Of a stretch of 64,000 bases of DNA, positions 1-9,002 are shown piece by piece. The DNA comes from Gammaproteobacteria bacterium. GTDB taxonomy: Bacteria; Pseudomonadota; Gammaproteobacteria; Pseudomonadales; Pseudohongiellaceae. Each line of letters begins with the position of its first letter. Position 1 is the stretch's first letter. Below the pieces are notes generated by a model. It saw nothing but the letters and a program-made list of their open reading frames with translations. It was not told where the DNA came from and searched no databases. The stretch is taken from assembly GCA_029245395.1 (NCBI GenBank), contig JAQWPL010000026.1:1-64000 (forward strand). The letters are read 5' to 3'. The position numbers were made by a program, and so were the translations under genes.

Positions 1-78
1 CTGCTCGGTGATCAGCGCCACCGCTTCGCGTTTAAATTCCTCTGTGTACGCCTTTCTTGCTCCTGTTTCTCTTGTCAT
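1..78 (-). CDS. IS3-family transposase OrfA, N-terminal fragment (partial)
   Basis: Twenty-six codons are visible, from an ATG whose complement is at 76-78 to the window edge. The peptide has the YTEEFKREAVALITEQ pattern typical of the N-terminal helix-turn-helix of IS3-family OrfA (DNA binding to the IS ends; the frameshifted OrfAB is the active transposase). A good ribosome site (GAGGTGAG) lies just upstream of the start. Nothing can be said about the DDE domain or whether the copy is intact. Confidence 0.8.
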   Translation of the reverse strand, partial: MTRETGARKAYTEEFKREAVALITEQ

Positions 79-131
79 ATCTCACCTCGTTATGGCATTT
101 TAACGCCTTAACTCGGTGTCCGGATATATCA
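1..131 (-). mobile_element. IS3-family insertion sequence, left-end fragment
   Basis: Only the end carrying the start of orfA lies in the window; the rest is off the left edge. It contains the first codons of an IS3-type OrfA on the minus strand and about 50 bases of non-coding terminus. Read on the minus strand the end would begin TGATATATCCGG near position 131, and IS3-family ends usually start with TG. The boundary is inferred: sequence right of about 131 continues as an MlaA frame. The second terminus and target duplication cannot be seen. Confidence 0.75.
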
Positions 132-640
132 GACCACTTCAACGTGGCGTTTCAAATTTCTTTAATAATTTGGACGACATTAATGTCGTTCTCAATGATC
201 TATTGCAATTGAAACTAAGAAATGTAATTCAGGATTCCGGAAGATTTGCCATTAACACTACTATCGGGATTGCCGGAATATTTGATGTTGCATCGCAGTT
301 TGGACTGTATAAAAACCATGAAGATTTTGGTCAGACGCTGGGTCACTGTGGAGTTCCTACAGGTCCTTATTTAATGTTGCCTATACTTGGTACCAGTAAT
401 GTAAGAGATGCTATTAGTCTCATTCCTGACACCCTGATGAATCCTGTTTTCTGGATTGATGACAGTGAAACACGATTTTATATTTACGCCTTGGATAACA
501 CAAATACGCGGCTTTACTATATGGCTGCAGAATCATTGATTAAAGGTGATGAATATAGTTTTGTGCGTGATGCTTATATTCAGCGACGTGAATATCTTGT
601 GGCAGATGGTGAAGTGTACGATGAATGGGATGAGTTTTAA
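132..640 (+). pseudogene. mlaA: MlaA (VacJ) lipoprotein, 5'-truncated by IS insertion
   Basis: The frame from about 132 encodes the C-terminal part of MlaA, the outer-membrane lipoprotein that works with OmpC/OmpF and the MlaBCDEF pathway to remove phospholipids from the outer leaflet. Recognisable parts are PLQRGVSNFFNNL near the start, the central GxxxGPYLMLPxLG-like stretch, and the C-terminal RDAYIQRREYLVADGE. About 170 residues remain, against roughly 230-290 in the family. Signal peptide, lipobox cysteine and the first helices are absent. An in-frame GTG at 116 lies inside the IS end and lacks a signal peptide, so a functional product is unlikely. The 5' half may survive on the other side of the element. 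Confidence 0.8.
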
Positions 641-671
641 GGCTCACTAAAAGCGAAATCCTTCACCCTTT

Positions 672-965
672 TTAGAACATTTCTAAAATGGCGGCACCAA
701 CCTGACAGCGCCCTTTCGATAATGGAAGAATATGTTTGATTTCAACCAGTGCCTGGAAAGGTCCTGCGTTCTGGTGACCATCGTGTACTTTCACCTGGCA
801 CTCTGTTCCGATAGGGACAATTGCAGACAGTTCAAGTCCGAGTCCACAGTCGCCGATATTAATGCAAATACCTGCCACTTCCTTTGACGGTGCACCGTAG
901 TACAAGATCACAGTAGCATCGGTTTTTACTCTTTCGAAGTCACGCTTCTCGTAGGCGTAAGACAC
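672..965 (-). CDS. PilZ-domain protein (predicted c-di-GMP binding)
   Basis: A 97-residue single-domain protein of PilZ size and pattern. The first c-di-GMP motif RxxxR is present as R8-D-F-E-R12. The second, usually (D/N)xSxxG, reads N36-I-G-D-C-G41, so the serine is replaced by glycine. A later CQVGAAI segment matches the last beta strand of PilZ domains. Such proteins relay cyclic-di-GMP levels to motility, polysaccharide or pilus machinery, but no partner is encoded nearby. The gene stands alone, convergent with the mlaA remnant. Ligand binding is plausible but the altered second motif weakens it. Confidence 0.75.
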   Translation of the reverse strand: MSYAYEKRDFERVKTDATVILYYGAPSKEVAGICINIGDCGLGLELSAIVPIGTECQVKVHDGHQNAGPFQALVEIKHILPLSKGRCQVGAAILEMF

Positions 966-1263
966 ATTTAATACTTGCAGTCTAATGGATGGGTTAACTT
1001 TACCTTAAAATTACCTGTTTGTGACGCAGTTTGAAAAATTTGTAAGAGTGTAACCCTGATATCTTGCAGGGTGTAGAAGAAGGGAGTAAGGTGATGCAAC
1101 CCTGATTAGGAGTAGTCAGGTCTCAACATCGAGTACTTAGTGTAAGACTAAACTATGTAATCGGAATTGTTTTTTTTACGTAGCACGGGTAAGTACCAGT
1201 AAGCACCAGTAAGCACCAGTAAGAAAGGTATCTTGCCTAAGAACTTTTTCAGTTCATCTTGGA
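966..1263. other. Intergenic region between pilZ and hsbR-like genes
   Basis: Roughly 300 bases with no gene that I can support. It must carry the divergent start signals of the PilZ gene (minus) and the response-regulator gene (plus). The only clear structure is a 10-base tandem repeat at 1191-1220, listed separately. There is no strong ribosome site directly before the ATG at 1264. Confidence 0.5.
1191..1220 (+). repeat. Three tandem copies of a 10-bp unit
   Basis: Three head-to-tail units, aagtaccagt, aagcaccagt and aagcaccagt, followed by a partial fourth (aag). They lie 44-73 bases before the ATG of the response-regulator gene, so they fall in its leader or promoter. The spacing of about one helical turn would suit an array of binding sites, but no known factor is recognised. 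Confidence 0.75.
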
Positions 1264-2454
1264 ATGAAAAACGGGGAAAATACGATAGTACTTGTTATTG
1301 ATGACGATACGGTCATCAGGCAAAGTATTGCCTCCCATCTTTCAAATGAAGGTTGCCGGGTGGTTCTTGCCGGTAATAGCAAGGAAGGCATCGAGTCCTT
1401 TCATTCCTCCTGTCCCGACCTGGTTATCTGCGATATCAACCTTCCCAAATCCAGCGAAGGCTTTGATACGCTAAAGACTATTTTTGAAGAGAACGCTACC
1501 CAGCCAATAATCATACTGTCTGAAGAAGGTGGTACCGAAGATGTTATTCGAGCGATGCGCCTTGGTGTCAGTGACTACCTAATCAAACCTCTTGATGATT
1601 TAGAAATTCTCGCAATTTCAATAGAGAATAGTTTAAAACGCGCAACCATGGTCGAGCAAAATACTCGCTACAGGAAAAACCTGGAAGAAATTAATCGGGA
1701 ACTGGAGGAGAGGGTCGAAATTTTTCGAATGGACCAACAAGCTGGCCGCCATGTGCAGTTGAGCATGTTGCCGAAACCACCACAAATAATTAATAATTTT
1801 CTTTTTAATCATTGTGTTATCCCATCACTGTATCTCAGTGGCGATTCCGTAGATTACCAGCCGATTACCAAAAGAACTGTTCTGTTTTATATAGGGGACG
1901 TTTCCGGGCATGGCTCATCTTCTGCTTTTATTACGGTTCTTTTACGCTTTAGAATTGCTCAGATGCGCCGTGAATACATACGGGGTAGATTTGCAACGGA
2001 TCTTTCACCGGCGCATATCCTCCATGAACTTAATAAGGACTTGTTAGATACAGGTCTGGATAAACATATTACGGTGTGTATAGGGATGCTGGATAATACC
2101 AACAACTACCTTGAATATAGTGTTGCTGGTCATCACCCACTGCCAATTCTTTATGAGAAAGGCAAGGCGGCATTTATAGACTCAGGCAAGAGTAGTTTTC
2201 CTATTGGGTTGGTCGAGGATGCTGAATATTTCAATACCCGTTTGGAGTTGGCCGAGGATTTCACGTTATTTCTTTTGTCAGATGGAATTCTTGAACACTT
2301 GGAAGGTGGCAGCATGGCCGACAAGGAAGATAAACTGTTGGATACTATTACGAAGCACCAGGGTGATTTTATTCAAGTTAAAAAAGCATTGAACCTGAAT
2401 ATGGGTATCAAAGTGCCTGATGATATAGCTATGTTAAGTGTGACAGGAACATGA
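1264..2454 (+). CDS. Response regulator with PP2C-type (SpoIIE/RsbU) phosphatase domain, HsbR-like
   Basis: The 396-residue protein has an N-terminal receiver domain (acidic cluster D13-D15, phospho-acceptor D57, S86, K108), a coiled-coil linker at about 115-185, and a C-terminal PP2C-like serine phosphatase domain. Metal-binding motifs GDVSGHG, LLSDG and PDD are all present. This matches the phosphatase part of Pseudomonas HsbR, which sets the phosphorylation state of the antagonist HsbA; the next gene is HsbA-like and overlaps it by ATGA. Unlike HsbR as I know it, there is no C-terminal HATPase/serine-kinase domain, so the antagonist kinase must be elsewhere. The likely output is control of an anti-sigma factor such as FlgM, and hence motility versus attachment. 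Confidence 0.85.
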   Translation: MKNGENTIVLVIDDDTVIRQSIASHLSNEGCRVVLAGNSKEGIESFHSSCPDLVICDINLPKSSEGFDTLKTIFEENATQPIIILSEEGGTEDVIRAMRLGVSDYLIKPLDDLEILAISIENSLKRATMVEQNTRYRKNLEEINRELEERVEIFRMDQQAGRHVQLSMLPKPPQIINNFLFNHCVIPSLYLSGDSVDYQPITKRTVLFYIGDVSGHGSSSAFITVLLRFRIAQMRREYIRGRFATDLSPAHILHELNKDLLDTGLDKHITVCIGMLDNTNNYLEYSVAGHHPLPILYEKGKAAFIDSGKSSFPIGLVEDAEYFNTRLELAEDFTLFLLSDGILEHLEGGSMADKEDKLLDTITKHQGDFIQVKKALNLNMGIKVPDDIAMLSVTGT

Positions 2455-2936
2455 ATTCTGGGAAAATACTTGTTGCTACTGTAGACCATGTGCCTATCCT
2501 GAAATTTAGCGGGGATGTTCGGGTGCTCATGAGTAGCGCGTTGGATAATTATTTTTCATCCCTTTATCAGAAGTCTGTACTTGACAGGATGATTGTGGAT
2601 ATGACGGAAACCCAGGGCATAGATAGTACGGCTCTGGGTCTGATAGCAAAAATGGCCATTCAGTTACGCAATAGATTCAATGTCAGTCCGACAATTATTT
2701 CCACCAACCCGGATATCACTCGGATCCTGAAAAGCATGAGTATGGATCTGATATGCAATATTGTAGAAAATATGGATAACAAAGAAATTCAGTTCGATGA
2801 ATTAAATCAGGTGAATGAAACCGAAGAAACTGTCAGGCAAAAGGTAATCGAAGCTCATCAAACACTGATGGCGCTAAGTGACGAGAACAAGGCGGAATTT
2901 CAGGATCTGATTTCAGTGCTTAAAGCGGATCGCTGA
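2451..2936 (+). CDS. STAS-domain anti-sigma-factor antagonist, HsbA-like
   Basis: A 161-residue protein whose first ~105 residues form a STAS domain (SpoIIAA fold). The switch serine lies in the motif GIDSTALG (D58-S59-T60), the place phosphorylated in SpoIIAA and HsbA. Residues after about 115 form a charged helical extension that classical SpoIIAA lacks but HsbA has. It overlaps the upstream phosphatase gene by four bases (ATGA), so the two are co-translated and the phosphatase is the obvious partner. In Pseudomonas, HsbA binds FlgM or a diguanylate cyclase depending on phosphorylation; that role here is inferred from order and architecture. Confidence 0.8.
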   Translation: MNSGKILVATVDHVPILKFSGDVRVLMSSALDNYFSSLYQKSVLDRMIVDMTETQGIDSTALGLIAKMAIQLRNRFNVSPTIISTNPDITRILKSMSMDLICNIVENMDNKEIQFDELNQVNETEETVRQKVIEAHQTLMALSDENKAEFQDLISVLKADR

Positions 2937-2996
2937 ACAGTAACTAGTTAGAAAAAGAAAAATAAAAAAGAAGCTAGACAATGCCAGAGAACTAAG

Positions 2997-3461
2997 TTAA
3001 TTTTTTGGCTCAGGTCTGGCCTTATGCTTGCTTTTGATAAAGTCCTTGTGTGAGAGGTAAAGCAGTTCAGCCACCTGGCGAATCAGGTGGTCTTCGTAGC
3101 GGTCAATCTTGCCATCAGCATAAGCCACTTCCCACATATTCGTTATCAGCTGGACCTTTTCTTCGTATTCGAAATGAGTGTTCATCAGGCTGGTGAATTG
3201 ATACAGAGATGTAGCTTCCTTAGTCTCCTGCTCTGCCAGTTGCATAAGCTCGCTCAAATCCTCTTCACTCAATTCAAAGCGTTGTTTGAGGATGGCGACC
3301 AATGCATTTGTTTCTGATTCATCAATAGATTGGTCTGCCTTGCAAAGTTCTATCATTAACGCAGCACTGGCCAGTTGCAACTGGTGAGTCGTGTGGGCTT
3401 CAGTACTGTCTTCCTCTGGACTGAAATGAGTATCAAAAAAACCTGTTATGGTACTCAACAT
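2997..3461 (-). CDS. TerB-like (tellurite-resistance/DjlA N-terminal fold) protein
   Basis: A 154-residue, mostly helical acidic protein with the two-copy acidic pattern of TerB-like domains: ADQSIDESE at 42-50 and ADGKIDRYED at 115-124, each preceding a helix. The family binds divalent metal through such acidic loops. Its function outside the ter operon is poorly known, and no other ter gene is present, so tellurite resistance should not be assumed. The start overlaps the 3' end of dusA by seven bases, so the two are translationally coupled. No signal peptide or membrane segment is seen. Confidence 0.75.
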   Translation of the reverse strand: MLSTITGFFDTHFSPEEDSTEAHTTHQLQLASAALMIELCKADQSIDESETNALVAILKQRFELSEEDLSELMQLAEQETKEATSLYQFTSLMNTHFEYEEKVQLITNMWEVAYADGKIDRYEDHLIRQVAELLYLSHKDFIKSKHKARPEPKN

Positions 3462-4477
3462 GTCGTTTCCTTTTGTAGTTTTATATCCTTCGATGTGCTT
3501 GACCGAATCAGTTTACCTGCTTCTTCCAGTATATGGATATCGGCACCGGCTTTATGGGCGTGTTCACTCAGGTAGCGTCTGAATTGCTTTGCTCCTGGCT
3601 GCCCCTGGAACAATCCAAGAATATGTCTGGTCATATGTTTGAGTGCTGTGCCGTTATCAAGTTCCTTACGGGCATAATTGACAAATTGAGCCAGTGCGTC
3701 CTGTTGTGAAACTTCAGGGTTGTTTTCACCAAATAATTCCTGATCTACCTGGGATAGAAAACCAGGATTCTGGTATGCCTCGCGGCCAATCATTACTCCG
3801 TCCACTTTTTCCAACATGATCCTTGATTCATCCAGGCTTCGGATACCTCCATTAATGACGATATCCAGTTCGGGGAATCGCTCTTTGATAGCAAACACGC
3901 GCTCATAATTAAGAGGGGGAATGTCCCGGTTTTGTTTCGGACTGAGGCCGTCCAGCACAGCAATCCTGGAATGAATAATAAAACAACGACATCCAGCTTT
4001 GGCTGCGGTGTCTATAAAATGCGCCAGGTGCTCCAGTGAATCCAGATCATCAATGCCAGTTCGGCATTTTATTGTGACAGGAATGTTGACTGATTCCAGC
4101 ATGGCTGACATACATTCTGCAACCAGATTTGGTTCAGCCATCAGGCAAGCACCGATTTTGCCTCGTTGTACCCTGTCGCTTGGACAGCCAGCATTTAAAT
4201 TGATTTCACAGTAGCCGGCCTTTTCGCCCATCTGCGCTGCCAGTGCCAGCTCCCCGGGGTCGCTGCCGCCCAGCTGCAGGGCGACTGGTTGCTCTTCCTG
4301 ATTGAAGCGCAGGAAGCGTTCAGCATCACCATGGAGCAGGGCGCCAGTGGTTATCATTTCGGTGTAGAGCAGTGTGTGTTTGGAAAACAGGCGCAAAAAA
4401 TATCGGCAATGCCGATCCGTCCACTCCATCATTGGAGCGACACAAAAGCGATGTTGAATTTTTTGACTTGTTTTCAT
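3455..4477 (-). CDS. dusA: tRNA-dihydrouridine(20/20a) synthase DusA
   Basis: A 340-residue flavoenzyme that uses NADPH to reduce uridine to dihydrouridine at positions 20/20a in the tRNA D-loop. The N-terminus APMMEWTDRHCRYF is diagnostic for DusA as opposed to DusB or DusC. The TIM barrel carries the catalytic cysteine C98 in LNAGCPS, and phosphate-binding segments such as NGGI and GVMIGREAY. Length is normal for the family, and the C-terminal helical tRNA-binding domain is complete. It is the first gene of a two-gene minus-strand unit with the TerB-like gene. Confidence 0.95.
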   Translation of the reverse strand: MKTSQKIQHRFCVAPMMEWTDRHCRYFLRLFSKHTLLYTEMITTGALLHGDAERFLRFNQEEQPVALQLGGSDPGELALAAQMGEKAGYCEINLNAGCPSDRVQRGKIGACLMAEPNLVAECMSAMLESVNIPVTIKCRTGIDDLDSLEHLAHFIDTAAKAGCRCFIIHSRIAVLDGLSPKQNRDIPPLNYERVFAIKERFPELDIVINGGIRSLDESRIMLEKVDGVMIGREAYQNPGFLSQVDQELFGENNPEVSQQDALAQFVNYARKELDNGTALKHMTRHILGLFQGQPGAKQFRRYLSEHAHKAGADIHILEEAGKLIRSSTSKDIKLQKETTC

Positions 4478-4586
4478 CTTTATTCACCCAGCCTTCCATT
4501 ATATAAAAACATAGCAGGCAGGTCTGTGGACTTGTGATAGTAAGTTAGTGTATGTTGCACGGCTGTATTATTAAGGAGAAAAGCAC

Positions 4587-5144
4587 GTGAAGAAAATTGC
4601 CCTGGCAGTATTAATTGTAGTTGGCCCTTTAAATCTCGCGTTTGCTGATGATTATGTCATCGACGGCTCTGATGGAGGCATGCATTCATCCATCCATTTC
4701 AAGGCCAGCCATGTAGGTATCAGTTCGTTGTGGGGTCGTTTTAATGGTCTTACAGGAATTTTCTCCTATTCTGCTGATGATATTGCAGCAACCATAATAG
4801 ATGTGAGCATTAGACCTGCAAGCATAGATTCCAACCACGAAGCCCGGGATACTCATTTACGCACCAGTGATTACCTGGACGTGGACAGTTATCCCGCTGC
4901 ACGGTTTGTTAGTTCTTCTGTAGAAGACCTTGGTAATGGCCGTGTGAAAGTTAACGGCTCGCTCTCCTTGCATGGTGTTGCAAAAGACGTCAGTTTCGAA
5001 GCAGTCAGAACTGGCGAAGGTGAATCTCCCTTTGGTGACTACCGTGTTGGCTTTGAAGGTGAAATGGTTCTCAATACCGGAGATTTTGGAATTAATGCCG
5101 GCTCGGTGGAACTGGTTCTGGCTATCGAAGGAATCAGGCAGTAA
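4587..5144 (+). CDS. YceI-family periplasmic lipid-binding protein
   Basis: A 185-residue secreted protein. The signal peptide is about residues 1-20, cleaved after AFA. The mature part has the YceI lipocalin-like beta barrel: FKASHVGISSLWGRFNGLTG near the start, then the IDVSI, HLRTSDYLDVDSYPAARF and LSLHGVAKDVSFEA blocks. YceI proteins bind long polyisoprenoids or amide-type lipids; some are induced by acid or base stress. A clear ribosome site (AAGGAGAA) precedes the ATG. Its stop is only three bases from the convergent oxidoreductase gene. The ligand here is unknown. Confidence 0.9.
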   Translation: MKKIALAVLIVVGPLNLAFADDYVIDGSDGGMHSSIHFKASHVGISSLWGRFNGLTGIFSYSADDIAATIIDVSIRPASIDSNHEARDTHLRTSDYLDVDSYPAARFVSSSVEDLGNGRVKVNGSLSLHGVAKDVSFEAVRTGEGESPFGDYRVGFEGEMVLNTGDFGINAGSVELVLAIEGIRQ

Positions 5145-5147
5145 GCA

Positions 5148-6008
5148 TCATTGTTCGGAGTGCTTGTCCGGGCTTTTTTCCAGAAGCTTATTAAGAATTT
5201 CTTCCAGTGACGGTTCACTTGTCACATTTTTGAAGCTTTCTTGCCGAGAATAAATGTCAGCTGCTCCCTGATGAAACTCAGGGGGCAATCCTGAAGCTGC
5301 CAGTGTCGCCGCAATTTCGTGCATTTCTCCCGTAAAACGCCAGCTTTTGCTAGCCACTTGTCTTATACGGGCATGGCTTTTTTCAGTGAACCCCGGCGTG
5401 TAAATGTCCCATTGTTTTTCCAGGGCATCACGTACCCCCATTGATTCGGCAGTTGCCAAAATGGCACTTTGCATTGCAGCTGTGCCTTTGCTATTGGCTG
5501 CAAAACACATTTTGAGTCCGGATGCCTGACCAATCTCTGAACCGAGAATTACTGCTTCCATGGGGCCCTTCGAGAAACACTTGGCGATCTGCTCGGCATC
5601 GGGGCCTGACAGGTACAGCCAGGTAGTTCCCGCAACAGTTGCAGGCAAGCCAATAATACCGCCATCCACGAAGGTAATTCCGGCATCCGACAAACGCCTG
5701 TTTAGTTCTCTTGCAGTGGCTGGAGCGATGGCATTTATATCGGCATACAGACCTGTAAAACCGGCTGCAATCACCGCATCGGCCTGCTCAATCGCGGCAT
5801 GGGGTGGGCACACAGATACTAGGACTTCACAAGTTCTGCAAAGCTCTTCCAGGGTATTTAAGTCCTTGAGTCCAAGGCTGTCTGCCCTGTTACGGGTTTG
5901 TATGCTCCTGTTTTGGCTGCACCAATAAACGCAACATCCTGAATTCTTTGCAGTGACTGCCACAGAAATGCCCATTTCACCGGGATGTAGAATACCAATA
6001 GATTTCAT
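5148..6008 (-). CDS. NAD(P)-dependent oxidoreductase, 6-phosphogluconate/beta-hydroxyacid dehydrogenase superfamily (DUF1932-type C-terminus)
   Basis: A 286-residue protein with an N-terminal Rossmann fold. The dinucleotide motif is degenerate: GILHPGEMG where family members have GxGxMG. The substrate-binding FVDGGIIGLPA segment is at about 113-123, and a candidate catalytic lysine, K166, lies in SGLKMCFAANSKG. Residues from about 185 resemble the all-helical DUF1932 domain that replaces the usual C-terminal domain in this subgroup. It overlaps roxA by ATGA and ends the purB-roxA unit. Substrate unknown; a small hydroxy acid is the family expectation. Confidence 0.8.
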   Translation of the reverse strand: MKSIGILHPGEMGISVAVTAKNSGCCVYWCSQNRSIQTRNRADSLGLKDLNTLEELCRTCEVLVSVCPPHAAIEQADAVIAAGFTGLYADINAIAPATARELNRRLSDAGITFVDGGIIGLPATVAGTTWLYLSGPDAEQIAKCFSKGPMEAVILGSEIGQASGLKMCFAANSKGTAAMQSAILATAESMGVRDALEKQWDIYTPGFTEKSHARIRQVASKSWRFTGEMHEIAATLAASGLPPEFHQGAADIYSRQESFKNVTSEPSLEEILNKLLEKSPDKHSEQ

Positions 6009-7167
6009 TGCAGGTTCTCGACGAGGTACCCCTGGTTATAGAGCCAGACCAGCAGTTTAAGGCAGGCTTCGTTGCGTTGATAAGGCATCAGGTTTAATGT
6101 CCTGCCAGTAGCACTTTGCAATTCTGTATTCAAGGCTGAGAGTTTTTCATGGTCAGCCGGAAGCACCAGGCACTCGCCATTAACAAAAACATAGAGGCCG
6201 TCTCCTCCGTGGTGGCAGGCTAATCGAGTGGCTGGGTTGCAGATAAGCTGCATTCCCTTTTGCAATTTAACTATCATTTGTTCAGGTGCCAATTCAGTCT
6301 CAGGTGTTTCCAGTAACTCCGGCAGTCTGGGTTCCGTCATCAGACAGCCAAATGACTGCAGGAGTAATTCTTCATTATCCAGTGCGTGCTGGATGAGGAA
6401 TTTTACCTGCTGTAATGTACTTGCGCTTATTTCGCCTGGTTTGGCATCAGCTTCAACTACGGGGTCGCGATAACGCAGGTCACCAGGAAGCGTGTCATTT
6501 GCCAGGTGGCTATAGGCGGATAGCAGTTCAGCCACATCAGGCGCTCTGAAACCTATCGAATAACATAAACCAGCTTCCACCGCTGTGCCGCAATGTGACA
6601 TGCCGGCAGGTATATACAGGAGGTCCCCGGTGGATAGATCAAAGCTTTGCTCGGGGCTGAAATCTTCCAGAATTTTCAAGCCGGATGCAGTATTGAGTGT
6701 TGTGTTGCTGTTACAGGTTTTACCTAGCTGCCAGCGTCGGCTGCCCTGGCCCTGGACCAGAAAGACATCGTAATAATCAAAATGCGGTCCGACACCGCCG
6801 CCCTGTGCAGCATAACTGACCATTACATCGTCCAGACGCCAGGATGGAATGAAAGCAGCTTCCTTAAGCAGGGACTTTATCTCAGGTACCCAGTGATCCA
6901 CCGATTGTACAAGTAGAGTCCAGTCTTGTTCTGGCAGAAAGGTGAATTCCCTTTCAGAAAAGGGCCCATTCTTCATGTCCCAACTGCCGGAATTATTAAA
7001 GACAATGCGTGACTCAATGCTCTCTTCGCAGGCCAGACCAGCAAGCTCTTCGGGACTGAGAAAATCAACAAACCCAGGGAGGGCGTTTTTTAACAGGAGT
7101 GGTTTTTTTTGCCAGTATTCGGAAAGGAAAGTAGGAAGGTCGACACTGGCGTTATTGTCCAGCAGCA

Positions 7168-7168
<1 letters not shown>
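6005..7168 (-). CDS. roxA: Ribosomal protein uL16 arginine 3-hydroxylase (JmjC-type oxygenase RoxA/YcfD)
   Basis: A 387-residue Fe(II)/2-oxoglutarate oxygenase. The metal triad is visible as H129-x-D131 in GPHFDYYDVF and H192 in GMSHCG, close to H125/D127/H187 in E. coli YcfD. After the cupin barrel there is a dimerisation segment and a C-terminal winged-helix-like domain, as in YcfD. The E. coli enzyme hydroxylates Arg81 of ribosomal protein L16. It overlaps purB by one base (TGATG) and the next gene by four, so all three are coupled. In E. coli roxA is also near purB, with phoPQ between; here phoPQ is absent. Confidence 0.92.
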
Positions 7169-8598
<1,430 letters not shown>

Positions 8599-8656
8599 TC
8601 AAGCCCTTATATTTACTGTATTTGTTGGTAAACGGCCTGTTTAGTGCAACGGCTGC

Positions 8657-8690
8657 ATATGCTTGACATATATTAGGTGAGAACTATACT
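8657..8690 (+). promoter_or_regulatory. Sigma-70 promoter of vapBC with overlapping inverted repeat
   Basis: A near-consensus promoter: TTGACA at 8663-8668, a 16-base spacer, and TATACT at 8685-8690, about 36 bases before the vapB ATG. An inverted repeat ATATG-N5-CATAT (8657-8671) overlaps the -35 box. VapB antitoxins repress their own operon by binding such palindromes, so this is the likely operator; that role is inferred. Confidence 0.65.
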
Positions 8691-8725
8691 CATCGGTATC
8701 AAAATGTGCGCAGGAGAGCAGAGCG

Positions 8726-8971
8726 ATGGCGACTTCTATTGAGGGCGATAAAGGGGCGATCAAGGCCAAACTGTTCACCAATGGCCGCAGCCAGGCAGTA
8801 CGTATTCCCAAGGAAATAGCCTTTCAGGGTATTGATGCTGTCAATGTAGAAAAACGCGGCAATGCTGTAATTCTTACACCGGTAAGGAAAACCTGGGAGT
8901 CTTTGGCTGAACTGCCTAAAGCTGAAGATGATTTCATGGTCGTTCGCCCCAGGCTGATCAAGTCCACATGA
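8726..8971 (+). CDS. vapB: Antitoxin VapB (AbrB/SpoVT swapped-hairpin)
   Basis: An 81-residue protein with an N-terminal AbrB-type DNA-binding domain (AKLFTNGRSQAVRIPKE at about 14-30, then a VEKRGNAVILTP strand). The C-terminal tail, W-x-SLAELPKAEDDF followed by a basic end, is the usual VapC-binding part. VapB represses its own promoter and wraps the toxin. A purine-rich ribosome site (GCAGGAGAGCAG) lies before the ATG, and a promoter with a palindrome lies just upstream. The toxin gene starts 31 bases after its stop. Confidence 0.9.
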   Translation: MATSIEGDKGAIKAKLFTNGRSQAVRIPKEIAFQGIDAVNVEKRGNAVILTPVRKTWESLAELPKAEDDFMVVRPRLIKST

Positions 8972-9002
8972 AACTCACCACAAACAAGCAGAGACTCTGG
9001 CC

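Noticed and set aside
1191-1220. CRISPR-like array
   Set aside because: Units are 10 bases, directly abutting with no spacers and no cas genes anywhere. No CRISPR array was seen in the window.
2997-3461. Tellurite-resistance (ter) operon
   Set aside because: Only an isolated TerB-like domain is present, coupled to dusA. No terC, terD or terZ gene is nearby.
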